From Microbacterium galbinum (GTDB taxonomy: Bacteria > Actinomycetota > Actinomycetes > Actinomycetales > Microbacteriaceae), in the NCBI RefSeq assembly GCF_023101185.1, contig NZ_CP078077.1, forward strand, positions 2,323,630 to 2,387,629: a stretch of 64,000 bases of DNA. The letters are read 5' to 3'. A program made the translations under genes and the position numbers. Numbering within the stretch: position 1 is the stretch's first letter; the number at the start of each line of letters is the position of its first letter. This document shows, piece by piece, positions 7,989 to 20,361 of this stretch. Under the pieces are notes generated by a model. It searched no databases. It was not told where the DNA came from and saw nothing but the letters and a program-made list of their open reading frames with translations.

Positions 7989-9152
7989 TCACACGTCGTA
8001 GTCGACGACGACGCGGTCGCTGGTCGGATGGGACTGGCAGGTGAGCACGAACCCGCGCTCGATCTCGTCGGGCTCGAGCGCATAGTTCTCGGTCATCGTG
8101 ACGCTGCCCTCGACGACCCGGGCCCGACAGGTGCCGCACACCCCGCCCGCGCAGGCGAAGGGGGCGTCGGGGCGCACGCGCAGCGCCGCATTCAGGACCG
8201 ACTCGTGCGCATTCACGGGGCTCTCGACCGTCGACGAGACGCCGTCGAGCGTCACCTCGATCGTGGTCGTGCGCTCACCCGCCCGCACCTGCACCGGTCG
8301 TGCGGCACGGGCGGGCTCGTCGCCGGTGGTGAACAGCTCGAAGCGGATGTGCTCGTCGCCCACGCCGACATCGGCCAGGACCTCGCGGCAGAGGTCGACC
8401 AGGGCGAGCGGCCCGCACAGGAACCACTCGTCGACGTCGTCGGGCGGGAGGAGGGTCGTGAGGATCGTGCGCAGCTTCGGCTCGTCGATGCGGCCCGACA
8501 GCACGGGAGCGGTGCGCTGCTCGCGCGAGAGCACGTGGTGCAGGGTGAGGCGCGTGGGGTAGCGGTCCTTCAGATCGGCGAGATCCTCGAGGAACATCAC
8601 GTCGAGCGTCGACCGGTTCGTGTACAGCAGGGTGAACCGCGCGGTGTCCGACCGCGACAGCACCGTGTGCGCCAGGGCCATCAGCGGGGTGATGCCGGAG
8701 CCGGCGGCGATGCCCACCACGTGCCGGTGATCGAGGTCGGGCAGGGCCGAGGTGAAGGTGCCCTGCGGGCTCATCACGTCGATCTCGAACCCCGGCTTCA
8801 GACCGCTCTGCGCCCAGGTCGAGAACCGCCCGCCCTCGTCGCGCTTGACCGCCACGCTCAGCCGGGTGTCGGCGCCGTCGGCGCGATGCTCGGGAGCACG
8901 GCACAGGGAGTACGACCTCCGCACCTCGACCCCGTCGAGCACGGTGCGCAGCGCGACGTACTGGCCGGGCAGGTGGTCGTACTCGCCGGCGAGCGCGGCC
9001 GGCACCGTGAATGTCACCTCGACCGCGTCGTCGGTGAGCGGGCGCACGCCCTCGACGACGAGCGTGTGGAAGCGGGCGCGTCGACGCGCCTTCGGCACCT
9101 CGCGGGGCGGGGCCGGGGGAGCGGATGCCGTGGCGGGCGCGAACAGCGACAT
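7989..9152 (-). CDS. paaE: PaaE, reductase of phenylacetyl-CoA 1,2-epoxidase
   Basis: 387 residues from the ATG at 9152, which overlaps the paaD stop by one base. An N-terminal FNR-like FAD domain has VRRSYSLCRAP (FAD), then an NAD(P) domain with AAGSGITPLMA and LCGPLALVD. A C-terminal plant-type [2Fe-2S] ferredoxin domain has CAGGVCGTCRARV with the distal Cys in FVLTCQSHP. It passes electrons from NADPH to the PaaA diiron centre. All four cluster cysteines are present. Confidence 0.93.
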   Translation of the reverse strand: MSLFAPATASAPPAPPREVPKARRRARFHTLVVEGVRPLTDDAVEVTFTVPAALAGEYDHLPGQYVALRTVLDGVEVRRSYSLCRAPEHRADGADTRLSVAVKRDEGGRFSTWAQSGLKPGFEIDVMSPQGTFTSALPDLDHRHVVGIAAGSGITPLMALAHTVLSRSDTARFTLLYTNRSTLDVMFLEDLADLKDRYPTRLTLHHVLSREQRTAPVLSGRIDEPKLRTILTTLLPPDDVDEWFLCGPLALVDLCREVLADVGVGDEHIRFELFTTGDEPARAARPVQVRAGERTTTIEVTLDGVSSTVESPVNAHESVLNAALRVRPDAPFACAGGVCGTCRARVVEGSVTMTENYALEPDEIERGFVLTCQSHPTSDRVVVDYDV

Positions 9153-9646
9153 CAGTGCACCTTGAAATGGTCGAAGGGCTCGAGGCAGGCGCGGCACTCG
9201 AACAGCGCCTTGCACGAGGTGGAACCGAACCGCGACGCCTCCCGGGTGTCGAGCGATCCGCATCGCGGGCAGCGCACGCTCAGCGTGAGGGGGATGGGTC
9301 CGTCGTGCACCGCCGCACGACCCGTCGGAGGGGCGATGCCGTAGCGTTCGAGCTTGCGCTTGCCGGCATCCGACATCCAGTCCGTCGTCCAGGCCGGGGC
9401 GAGCACGAGCCGCACCTCGACCTCTCCGAAGCCCGCCGCGGTGAGCGCCAGGATCACGTCGTCGCGGATCGTGTCCATCGCGGGGCATCCGCTGTAGGTG
9501 GGGGTGATGTCGACGCGCACCCGCGCGCCGTCGGATTCGACCGCGCGCAGTACGCCCAGGTCCTCGATGGTCAGCACCGGGACCTCGGGGTCGGCGACGG
9601 CGGCGGCGATCCGCCAGGCATCCGTCGTCGTCATCGCCGTCACCAT
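9152..9646 (-). CDS. paaD: PaaD, assembly factor of the phenylacetyl-CoA epoxidase
   Basis: 164 residues from an ATG at 9646, which overlaps the end of paaC by 7 bases; an in-frame ATG at 9634 is an alternative. The N-terminal MIP18/DUF59-type domain contains TPTYSGCPAMDTIRDDV with the conserved Cys. A zinc-ribbon-like tail carries RCPRCGS and FECRACLEPFDHFK. PaaD is required for maturation of the epoxidase, probably of an iron-sulfur centre, and is not a catalytic subunit. Confidence 0.92.
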   Translation of the reverse strand: MVTAMTTTDAWRIAAAVADPEVPVLTIEDLGVLRAVESDGARVRVDITPTYSGCPAMDTIRDDVILALTAAGFGEVEVRLVLAPAWTTDWMSDAGKRKLERYGIAPPTGRAAVHDGPIPLTLSVRCPRCGSLDTREASRFGSTSCKALFECRACLEPFDHFKVH

Positions 9647-10455
9647 GTCGCCCCCGGATGCCGTCGCGCGAGCACCTGCATCTCGGCGAGGATGTGCCCC
9701 ATCGGCGTGGCATGCGACCCCTGTCGTCCGCCCGCCGACGACGCCGCGACATCGGGCACCGCGAGGTCGGCCCGGGCGAAGACCGTGTCGATCACGGCAT
9801 CGAAGCCCGCGCGCAGCGATGACGGGCGCGCGGCCGCATCGCCGAGCCGGTCGATCAGCGGGTCGTCGCGGAACAGCTCGTCGACGAAGGGCCAGACGTC
9901 GCGCAGGGCGCGGATCATCCGCGAGCGCGACTCCTCGGTGCCGCCCGCGAGCCGGAGCGTCCACTGCACGGCATGGTCGCGGTGGTAGTCGACCTCTTTC
10001 AGCGCCTTCTCGGCGACGGCCGCGATGGTCGCGTCGCCGCTCGATCGCAGCGCCGCATAGAGCTCGACCATGTACGTCGAGACGACGAGCTGGCGGGCGA
10101 TGGTCTGCGCGAAGTCGCCGTTGGGCTGCTCCACGATCCAGGCGCTGCGGAACTCCGGCTCGTCGCGGAAGAACGCCAGATCGTCTTCGCTGCGTCCGTC
10201 GAAGGAGCCGGCGTAGCGCAGCAGGGAGCGGGCGTGGCCGAGCAGGTCGAGGGCGATGTTGCCGAGCGCCACGTCCTCCTCGAGCTCCGGCCCACGCGAG
10301 ATCCAGGCGCCCAGCTGCTGCGAAAGGATCAGCGCATCGTCGCCGAGACGCAGCGCGTACTCGGCGACGTCGGCGGATGCCGCGCGCTCGCCGGATCCCG
10401 CGAGCTCCTGCGCGAGGTGCAGCTCCTCGACGGTGACGTCACCGTGCGTGCTCAT
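9640..10455 (-). CDS. paaC: PaaC, structural subunit of phenylacetyl-CoA 1,2-epoxidase
   Basis: 271 residues from the ATG at 10455, overlapping the paaB stop by four bases. A ferritin-like helical protein with LGDDALILSQQLGAW, ALDLLGHARSLL and EVDYHRDHAVQWTLRLAGGT, typical of PaaC, which pairs with PaaA to form the catalytic core but lacks a full diiron site. The C-terminal GRQGSHATPMGHILAEMQVL is also characteristic. Confidence 0.93.
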   Translation of the reverse strand: MSTHGDVTVEELHLAQELAGSGERAASADVAEYALRLGDDALILSQQLGAWISRGPELEEDVALGNIALDLLGHARSLLRYAGSFDGRSEDDLAFFRDEPEFRSAWIVEQPNGDFAQTIARQLVVSTYMVELYAALRSSGDATIAAVAEKALKEVDYHRDHAVQWTLRLAGGTEESRSRMIRALRDVWPFVDELFRDDPLIDRLGDAAARPSSLRAGFDAVIDTVFARADLAVPDVAASSAGGRQGSHATPMGHILAEMQVLARRHPGATW

Positions 10456-10757
10456 AGGTGCGGCACCCCTTCGGAGGCCGAGTAGTACACGGCGTGCCGG
10501 TAGTTCTTGCCCGCGGCGCTCTCGAAGTACGCGCCCTTCGCATCCGGGTCGCTCGTGGTGATGGCCTCGGCGGGCACCGCCCAGATCGAGACCCCTTCGC
10601 CGCGTCGGGTGTAGAGATCGCGCGCGTTGCGTATCGCCATCTCCGCATCCGGTGCGTGCAGGGACCCCACGTGCACGTGGCTGAGCCCGCGGTTCGCACG
10701 CACGAAGACCTCCCAGAGGGGCCAGGGCTCGCGGGGGTCGGTGCCGGGGCTCGCCAT
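10452..10757 (-). CDS. paaB: PaaB, bridging subunit of phenylacetyl-CoA epoxidase
   Basis: 101 residues from the ATG at 10757, overlapping the paaA stop by one base. The small conserved PaaB fold is recognisable from WEVFVRANRGLSHVHVGSLH, ARDLYTRRGEGVSIWAVP and YRHAVYYS. It links the PaaAC heterodimers in the multicomponent monooxygenase. Longer upstream reading in this frame belongs to the paaA region. Confidence 0.93.
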   Translation of the reverse strand: MASPGTDPREPWPLWEVFVRANRGLSHVHVGSLHAPDAEMAIRNARDLYTRRGEGVSIWAVPAEAITTSDPDAKGAYFESAAGKNYRHAVYYSASEGVPHL

Positions 10758-11758
10758 CAGGCGACCTCCTCGTCGAGTGCCGAGGCGGATGCCTGCCGGC
10801 GGGCGTACTCCGCCGCGGCCTCCCGCACCCACGCCCCATCTTCGTGAGCGGTGCGCCGGCGCTCCAGCCGTTCGGTGTTGCACGGTCCGTTGCCGCGGAG
10901 TACCTCGAAGAACTCGTCCCAGTCGATCTCACCCATCTCGTACCGCCCGGATGCCTCGTCGAAGCGCAGCTCGGGGTCGGGGAGGGTGACGCCGAGGATC
11001 TCTGCCTGCGGAACGAGCATCCCCACGAACCGCTGGCGCAGCTCGTCGTTCGAGAAACGTTTGATCTTCCAGGCCATCGACTGCGCGGAGTTGGGGGACC
11101 GGTCGTCCGGCGGGCCGAACATCGCCAGGCTCGGCCAGTACCAGCGATCGACGGCATCCTGCGCCATGCGTCGCTGCTCCTCGGTGCCCTGCATGAGGGT
11201 GAGCAGGATCTCGAAGCCCTGGCGCTGGTGGAACGACTCCTCTTTGCAGACCCGCACCATCGCGCGGCCGTAGGGCCCGTACGAGGCGCGGCAGAGCGGA
11301 ACCTGATTGCAGATCGCGGCGCCGTCGACGAGCCATCCGATCGCGCCCATGTCGGCCCAGGTCGGAGTGGGGTAGTTGAAGATCGAGGAGTACTTCGCCC
11401 GCCCGTCGATGAGCTGCTGCATCATCTCGTCGCGGGTAATGCCGAGGGTCTGCGCCGCGGAGTAGAGGTAGAGCCCGTGGCCCGCTTCGTCCTGCACCTT
11501 CGCCATCAGGATCGCCTTGCGCTTGAGGCTGGGCGCGCGCGTGATCCAGTTGCCCTCCGGCTGCATGCCGATGATCTCGGAGTGCGCGTGCTGCGAGATC
11601 TGACGGATGAGCGTCTTGCGGTAGGCCTCGGGCATCCAGTCGCGCGGCTCGATGCGCTGCTCGTTCGCGATGAGCTCGTCGAAGAGACGTTCCTCGTCGG
11701 AGATGCGTTGCTCGTCGGAGACGTCCGCGGTGATCGAGGGGTCTGCGGGGGCGTTCAT
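10757..11758 (-). CDS. paaA: PaaA, catalytic diiron subunit of phenylacetyl-CoA 1,2-epoxidase
   Basis: 333 residues, close to the usual length. Diiron ligand motifs are visible in [19 protein letters not shown] (Glu-x-x-His) and [19 protein letters not shown] followed by [11 protein letters not shown] (second Glu and His). The enzyme adds one oxygen to the ring of phenylacetyl-CoA to give the 1,2-epoxide. First gene of the operon paaABCDE-paaG. The ATG has a strong GGGAGGAG ribosome-binding site, and a PaaR-like palindrome lies 27-48 bases upstream. Confidence 0.95.
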   Translation of the reverse strand: MNAPADPSITADVSDEQRISDEERLFDELIANEQRIEPRDWMPEAYRKTLIRQISQHAHSEIIGMQPEGNWITRAPSLKRKAILMAKVQDEAGHGLYLYSAAQTLGITRDEMMQQLIDGRAKYSSIFNYPTPTWADMGAIGWLVDGAAICNQVPLCRASYGPYGRAMVRVCKEESFHQRQGFEILLTLMQGTEEQRRMAQDAVDRWYWPSLAMFGPPDDRSPNSAQSMAWKIKRFSNDELRQRFVGMLVPQAEILGVTLPDPELRFDEASGRYEMGEIDWDEFFEVLRGNGPCNTERLERRRTAHEDGAWVREAAAEYARRQASASALDEEVA

Positions 11759-11784
11759 CGTGGCTCCTCCCGGCCAGCATCTTT

Positions 11785-11806
11785 ACTGACCGATCGTTAG
11801 GTAATT
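11785..11806 (-). promoter_or_regulatory. PaaR-like TetR-family operator at the paaA promoter
   Basis: A 22-bp imperfect palindrome with core ACCGATCGTTAGGT in AT-richer DNA, 27-48 bases upstream of paaA. It agrees at most fixed positions with the corynebacterial PaaR consensus as I recall it (ACTNACCG, CG core, CGGTNAGT). A GTGACA -35-like element lies just upstream on the minus strand, so the site would sit across the promoter spacer and repress until phenylacetyl-CoA binds the regulator. The TetR gene at 29377 is a candidate partner. Confidence 0.65.
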
Positions 11807-11857
11807 CTGTCACGACGGGACGGGATCCTCAAGGCCGGCGCACGCCGGATCCTCGAC

Positions 11858-12277
11858 TCACTGCGAGCGCGAGACCAGCTCCAGCAGCGCTCGGCCGTAG
11901 GCCTCGGCGGGATCGGGATGCTCGAACGAGAGGTCTTCCCCCGATATCCGCACCCGCACACGGAAGGTGTCGTCGAGCCGCTCCAGCGAGCGGAAGGTTC
12001 CGCGCAGCAGCTCGCGCAACTGATCCTCGCGGGGGAGCCACACGGCATCCGCGAGGGTCACCGCGTCGAGCGCCCACTCGGTCGTGCCGTTGAAGGCGAG
12101 GTCGGTGCCGCTCGGCGTCTGCCGCGCCTCGATCGTCATGCCGCTGACGGTGAACACGTCGGCCTCGGACTCGAGCTCCACCTCGTTCGGGAGGTCGAGC
12201 TGGAAGCGGTCGCCCTCGATCGGATGCCACACCAGGCCGGCGGCTCGGAGGGCGACGGCGAGGTCTCGGGTGATCAC
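11858..12277 (-). CDS. Conserved hypothetical protein, 139 residues
   Basis: An acidic soluble protein starting at a GTG (12277), not resembling any family I can name. It has no signal peptide, membrane helix or cysteine motif. Alternating hydrophobic strands (RFQLDLPNEVELES, FTVSGMTIEAR, FRVRVRISGEDLSF) suggest a small alpha/beta domain. It is divergent from the RecQ helicase gene 89 bases away. TAGCGT lies six bases before the GTG, so the mRNA is probably leaderless. Confidence 0.75.
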   Translation of the reverse strand: MITRDLAVALRAAGLVWHPIEGDRFQLDLPNEVELESEADVFTVSGMTIEARQTPSGTDLAFNGTTEWALDAVTLADAVWLPREDQLRELLRGTFRSLERLDDTFRVRVRISGEDLSFEHPDPAEAYGRALLELVSRSQ

Positions 12278-12283
12278 GTCTCC

Positions 12284-12289
12284 ACGCTA
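12284..12289 (-). promoter_or_regulatory. -10 box for the 139-residue hypothetical gene
   Basis: TAGCGT, then GGAGAC, then the GTG start at 12277. The six-base spacing argues for leaderless transcription. Confidence 0.5.
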
Positions 12290-12353
12290 GACGACCGGTT
12301 GCACGGCGGGGCCGGTGCGCCTGTGCGCCGATCGCGGTGTCGGAGGGATGGGG

Positions 12354-12359
12354 CAGAGT
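12354..12359 (+). promoter_or_regulatory. -10-like box for the recQ gene
   Basis: CAGAGT, then GAGGGG, then ATG at 12366. This has the CANNNT-6-ATG geometry; GAGGGG could alternatively be read as a poorly spaced ribosome-binding site. Confidence 0.35.
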
Positions 12360-12365
12360 GAGGGG

Positions 12366-14486
12366 ATGACCTCCGCACCCTCCCTCGGCACCCGCGCGGC
12401 CGCTCTCGCCGCCCTCCGCGAGCTGGTCGGCCGCCCCGATGCCGACTTCCACGACGGGCAGTACGAGGCCATCGAAGCGCTCGTCGACGGTCGCCGCCGG
12501 GCGCTCGTCGTGCAGCGCACGGGGTGGGGGAAGTCCGCCGTCTACTTCGTCGCCACCCGCCTGCTGCGGGGCCAGGGGGCGGGGCCGACCGTCCTGGTCT
12601 CGCCGCTGCTGGCCCTGATGCGCGATCAGATCGCGGCAGCCTCCCGAGCCGGGGTGAGGGCGGTCGCCATCGATTCGACGAACGCCCACGAGTGGACCGA
12701 CGTCCTCGCGCAGCTCGACCGTGACGAGGTCGACGTGCTGCTCGTGTCGCCCGAGCGCCTCAACAATCCGGCCTTCCGGGAAGAGCGTCTGCCGGCGCTC
12801 GTGAGCCGCATGGGGATGCTGGTGGTCGACGAGGCGCACTGCATCAGCGACTGGGGGCACGACTTCCGCCCCGACTACCGACGGCTGCGCGATCTCATCG
12901 CCGAGATGCCGGCCGACGTCCCGGTTCTCGCCACCACGGCCACGGCGAACAGCCGCGTCATGGTCGACGTGGCCGAGCAGCTCGGCGCGAGCACGGCGGG
13001 AGGCGATCCCGGGGCCGGGGTGCTCACGATCCGCGGACCGCTCGCGCGTACGTCGCTGCGCCTCGGGGTGCTCCGGCTGCGCGACTCCGCGAGCCGACTG
13101 GCCTGGCTGTTGAGCCACCTCGACGATCTCCCCGGATCGGGCATCATCTACACGTTGACGGTCGCGGCGGCGGTCGATACGGCGCGACTGCTGCGCGATC
13201 ACGGGCACGACGTGCGGGCGTACACGGGGCAGACCGACACCGAGGAGCGCGCCGAATCCGAGGGGATGCTCCAGCGCAACGAGGTGAAGGCGCTCGTCGC
13301 GACGAGTGCGCTGGGTATGGGGTTCGACAAGCCCGATCTCGGCTTCGTGCTGCACCTCGGCGCGCCCTCGTCGCCCGTGGCGTACTACCAACAGGTGGGT
13401 CGTGCGGGCCGCGCCAGCGAGAGCGCCGACGTGCTGCTGCTGCCCGGTGTCGAGGATCGCGACATCTGGCACTATTTCGCGACCGCGTCGATGCCCGACC
13501 GTGAACGTGCGGAGCGGGTGATCGGCGCACTCGGCGACGCGCCGATCTCGACACCGGCCCTCGAGGCGATGGTCGACATCCGTCGGACCCCGCTCGAACT
13601 GCTGCTGAAGGTGCTCGACGTCGACGGCGCGGTGCGACGCGTGCAGGGCGGGTGGGTCGCGACGGGGGCGCCGTGGAGCTACGACGCCGAGCGATACGAA
13701 CGCATCGCGGGGGAGCGCGTCGCCGAGCAGCAGCACATGATCGCGTACGAGCAGACCGACGGATGCCGGATGGAGTTCCTGCAGCGCGCCCTCGACGACG
13801 ACACCGCGAAGCCCTGCGGGCGGTGCGACAACTGCGCGGGCGAATGGTTCCCGCGCGAGATCGGCGCGGCGGCCACCACCCAGGCCTCCCAGTCGCTCGA
13901 CCGGGTCGGGGTGCCGATCGAGCCCCGCCGCGCCTGGCCCACGGGCGCCGATCGGCTCGACGTCCCCGTCAAGGGGCGCATCGCCGCCGACGAACAGGCG
14001 GGCGAGGGGCGGGCGCTGGCGCGATTGACCGACCTGGGGTGGGGTGGCACGTTGCGCACGCTCTTCGCCGCGGGGGCTGCGGATGTCGCGGTGACGCGAC
14101 AGGTGCTCGACGGATGCGTGCGCGTGCTGGCCGGGTGGGAGTGGTCGCAGCGACCCGTCGCGGTGGTCGCACTCCCGTCGCGCTCGCGCCCCCGGCTCGT
14201 CGACAGCCTCGCCCGCGGGCTGGCCGAGATCGGCCGGCTCCCGTACCTGGGCGAGCTCGGTCTCGTCGGCGGCGGTCCGAGCGGTCAGCCCGGCGGTAAC
14301 AGCGTCTTCCGCCTCGGTGGTCTCTGGGATCGGTTCAGCGCCGATCACCTCGAGATCCCCGACGGTCCCGTGCTGCTCGTCGACGATCTCGCCGACAGCA
14401 GGTGGACTCTCACGGTCGCCGCGCGCACCCTTCGGCGCGCCGGCGCGAGCGAGGTGCTGCCGTTCGTGCTCGCCCTGCGCGGGTGA
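12366..14486 (+). CDS. recQ: RecQ-family ATP-dependent DNA helicase with C-terminal phosphoribosyltransferase-like domain
   Basis: 706 residues. The SF2 helicase core (about 20-345) has Walker A RTGWGKS, Walker B/DEAH in VVDEAHCISDWGHDFRPDYR, TTATAN (motif III) and motif VI QQVGRAGRAS. A RecQ zinc-binding segment includes CRMEFLQRAL and CGRCDNC (about 455-490). The last 170 residues end in DGPVLLVDDLADSRWTL, a PRPP-loop-like sequence of type I phosphoribosyltransferases. No HRDC domain is seen. The PRTase-tailed form is known in actinobacteria; the tail's role is unclear. A tandem repeat begins within the last codons. Confidence 0.9.
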   Translation: MTSAPSLGTRAAALAALRELVGRPDADFHDGQYEAIEALVDGRRRALVVQRTGWGKSAVYFVATRLLRGQGAGPTVLVSPLLALMRDQIAAASRAGVRAVAIDSTNAHEWTDVLAQLDRDEVDVLLVSPERLNNPAFREERLPALVSRMGMLVVDEAHCISDWGHDFRPDYRRLRDLIAEMPADVPVLATTATANSRVMVDVAEQLGASTAGGDPGAGVLTIRGPLARTSLRLGVLRLRDSASRLAWLLSHLDDLPGSGIIYTLTVAAAVDTARLLRDHGHDVRAYTGQTDTEERAESEGMLQRNEVKALVATSALGMGFDKPDLGFVLHLGAPSSPVAYYQQVGRAGRASESADVLLLPGVEDRDIWHYFATASMPDRERAERVIGALGDAPISTPALEAMVDIRRTPLELLLKVLDVDGAVRRVQGGWVATGAPWSYDAERYERIAGERVAEQQHMIAYEQTDGCRMEFLQRALDDDTAKPCGRCDNCAGEWFPREIGAAATTQASQSLDRVGVPIEPRRAWPTGADRLDVPVKGRIAADEQAGEGRALARLTDLGWGGTLRTLFAAGAADVAVTRQVLDGCVRVLAGWEWSQRPVAVVALPSRSRPRLVDSLARGLAEIGRLPYLGELGLVGGGPSGQPGGNSVFRLGGLWDRFSADHLEIPDGPVLLVDDLADSRWTLTVAARTLRRAGASEVLPFVLALRG

Positions 14487-14545
14487 CACTGCGCGGGTGA
14501 TACTGCGCGGGTGACACGGCGCGGGTGACATTGCGCGGGTGACAC
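14476..14545. repeat. 14-bp tandem repeat, five units, across the recQ stop codon
   Basis: Five near-identical units of TGCGCGGGTGACAC with one or two changes in units 2 and 4. The first unit contains the end of recQ (CTG CGC GGG TGA), so the gene ends inside the array. There is no palindrome within a unit. Its period equals that of the unrelated repeat at 3157-3202. Confidence 0.92.
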
Positions 14546-14603
14546 AGTGGCGTCGAAGAACGCCGAAGAAGAGAGTTCGTGGCCCCGGATCCCACGTTCG
14601 ACC

Positions 14604-14632
14604 TTGACAAGACCAGCCGTCCCGAGCATGTT
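14604..14632 (+). promoter_or_regulatory. Promoter of the dhaKLM operon
   Basis: A perfect TTGACA -35 box (14604-14609), a 17-base spacer and CATGTT as -10 (14627-14632). This leaves a leader of about 100 bases before dhaK. The region between recQ and dhaK (14546-14736) shows no gene. Confidence 0.5.
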
Positions 14633-14736
14633 CGACAGTGACGGCGGTGTCGCCTGTTCCAGGTCGCCTGCTTTCGCGACGTCGGCCACGCGGCCGGCAT
14701 CGACACCCGACGGAAGAGATCGAAGGAGATCGGACG

Positions 14737-15728
<992 letters not shown>

Positions 15729-15729
<1 letters not shown>

Positions 15730-16372
15730 TGGCCGCGGATACCGTCTCGATCGCCACCCTGCAGGACTGGATCATCCGCTTCGGCGCGGCCGTCGCCGAG
15801 AAGCGCGAATGGCTCACCGAACTCGACTCCGCGATCGGCGACGCCGACCACGGCGCGAACATGGCGCGGGGGATGAGCGCCGTCACCGAGAAGCTCGCAG
15901 CGAGCGCGCCGGCCGCGGCGGACGACCTCCTGAAGACCGTCGGGATGACGCTCGTCAGCTCAGTCGGCGGCGCCAGCGGGCCGCTCTACGGCACGTTCTT
16001 CCTGCGGATGGGGATGACGACCGGCGCGGTCCAGGATCTCGACGCGACCGGCCTGGCCGCCGCGCTGCGCGCCGGTCTCGAGGGCATCGTCGCGCGGGGC
16101 AAGCCCGAGGCCGGGGACAAGACGATGTTCGACGCGATGTCGCCGGCGGTCGATGCGCTCGACGCGGCCATCGCGGGAGGTGCCGACCTGGCCGAGGCGA
16201 CGCAGGCCGCTGCGGTCGCCGCCGCCACCGGGCGCGACGCGACGCTGCCGCTGGTGGCCCGCAAGGGGAGGGCCAGCTATCTCGGCGAACGCAGTGCCGG
16301 ACATCTCGATCCCGGTGCCGCATCGACCACGCTGCTCTTCGAGACGCTCGCCGCGGCGATCGCGGCGAGCTG

Positions 16373-16373
<1 letters not shown>
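15729..16373 (+). CDS. dhaL: DhaL, ADP-binding subunit of dihydroxyacetone kinase
   Basis: 214 residues. The magnesium-ADP motif DSAIGDADHGANMARG is near residues 32-47, followed by SSVGGASGPLYGTFFLRMG and GDKTMFDAMSPAVDAL, all typical of DhaL. The bound ADP acts as a fixed coenzyme that is re-phosphorylated by DhaM. The start overlaps the dhaK stop and the stop overlaps the dhaM start. Confidence 0.95.
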
Positions 16374-18889
<2,516 letters not shown>

Positions 18890-19045
18890 CACCTTCCCTC
18901 GCGACATATATGCGCCCACGGGCATGCGATTCGTATCATTCTGATCTCGACCGGTCGTGGAGGCGGGCGGGATGTCCAGAGCAGCCGCTACGCTCGCCCC
19001 AGGGGAGGCGTCGGCGGGCGGCGCAGCGGATCATCGGAGGGTCAT

Positions 19046-20341
19046 ATGCCGCACGCGCGGTCGTTCACGAAGCTCGTCCTCGGCCTGGTTACGGCCGGGG
19101 CATTGTTCGGACTCTCCGGGTGCGCGCCCGAACCCGACTCGACGCCGGATCCCACCCCGACGGCTGCCCCCGAGACTCCGGAGCCCGCGGCCTACGACGG
19201 GCCGCTCCACTTCGTCGGTGACGAGCTCGACTGGTTCCTGCCGTCGGAGGACGAGATCGCGGCGGTCATTCCGGGGTCGGCGGATTTCGCGGAGCCATCG
19301 GCATCGCTGCTGCAGATCGGCGACGGTGACGGAGCGATGTTCTCCCCGAGTATCTGCGGCACCGTCCAGTCTGAAGCGTCGCTCGGTTCGATCGGCGCGC
19401 GCAGCATCACCTGGAAGGCCGAGAACGAGCGTCAGGGGCGCTTGAGCGTGCTGCAGTTCGCGGACGAAGGGCAGGCCGCGCGACGGATGGACGACTACGT
19501 GGCCGCGTCGGAGCAGTGCGCGACGTTCACGTTCGACCAGAGCGCGTCGTCGTTCGACAGCGCGGCGATCGACGAGGACGATGTGCGCACGGTCGTCGGA
19601 TCGATAGAGCTGGGCACGGCCGACAGCGGCTTCCGGCATTACTTCGGGATCGCATCCGTGGGCAATGTGCTGGTGGAGTTCTGGCACTCGTATACGGGAG
19701 ACTCACTCATCGATGCCGACGCGGCTGCTCGTACGTTGCACGCACGCGCCGCTCAGGCGAAGGAGCTCCTGATCGGTGAACTGACGGCGAATCCGCCGGT
19801 GACGCCGGCCGAGCCGCCCGCCGCTGACGCCGCGGAAGCCTGGTCGGAATGGACGATCGGCTTCGACGGTATCGGTCCGCTCCGTCTCGGGGAGGATATC
19901 GATGCGGCCATGGCTGCGGTCCCCGGTACCGATATCTCCGCGGCGGAGTGGCCCTCGCGTCCACGCACATTCGTGAGCCCTGACGGGTCCGCGAGCCTGG
20001 TCATCAGTGCGCAAGAGGAGGGGAAGGCCATTGCGAGCATCCTCGTCGGCAAGATCTCGCTCTACGGTGAACCTTCCGTTGATGGCGCCATGCTTCCGCG
20101 CGCCGCCGGCGTCGGAATCGGAGATCCGATCGAGAAGGCCATGGCATCGTTCCCGGACGGCACCTCGGTCCACGTCGTGGCGGCAGGCCTCGATTTCTAC
20201 GAGGTGTCGACGCGCGACGGTCGAGTACTGCTCTTTTTCACTGAGCACGACATCGCTACGCCGGGAGCCGCCATCATCGGGATCACCGCCGAAGACGGCA
20301 CGCTGCGTCGCGAGCACTACTTTGGTGCCTATCTGGAGTAG
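19046..20341 (+). CDS. Secreted lipoprotein of unknown function
   Basis: 431 residues with a lipoprotein signal peptide: basic start, hydrophobic stretch and lipobox LSGC with Cys at about residue 27, then a Pro/Thr/Glu-rich tether. Two similar-sized halves follow. The first has a sensor-like PsortB-free globular region; the second begins about residue 265 with EWTIGFDGIGPLRLGEDIDAAMAAVPG and reads like a substrate-recognition fold seen in actinobacterial lipoproteins. I do not recognise a named family. A GGAGGG ribosome-binding site precedes the ATG. It lies alone, convergent with paaZ. Confidence 0.8.
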   Translation: MPHARSFTKLVLGLVTAGALFGLSGCAPEPDSTPDPTPTAAPETPEPAAYDGPLHFVGDELDWFLPSEDEIAAVIPGSADFAEPSASLLQIGDGDGAMFSPSICGTVQSEASLGSIGARSITWKAENERQGRLSVLQFADEGQAARRMDDYVAASEQCATFTFDQSASSFDSAAIDEDDVRTVVGSIELGTADSGFRHYFGIASVGNVLVEFWHSYTGDSLIDADAAARTLHARAAQAKELLIGELTANPPVTPAEPPAADAAEAWSEWTIGFDGIGPLRLGEDIDAAMAAVPGTDISAAEWPSRPRTFVSPDGSASLVISAQEEGKAIASILVGKISLYGEPSVDGAMLPRAAGVGIGDPIEKAMASFPDGTSVHVVAAGLDFYEVSTRDGRVLLFFTEHDIATPGAAIIGITAEDGTLRREHYFGAYLE

Positions 20342-20361
20342 TCGCCTGCTCAGACAGGCGC
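20342..20361. terminator. Short convergent hairpin between the lipoprotein gene and paaZ
   Basis: CGCCTG and CAGGCG arms around a six-base CTCAGA loop. The paaZ stop codon lies in the loop. The hairpin is compact and has no T run, so it is a weak terminator. Confidence 0.4.

Noticed and set aside
14476..14545. CRISPR-like array
   Set aside because: Units of 14 bp are directly adjacent with no spacers and no cas genes are in the window.
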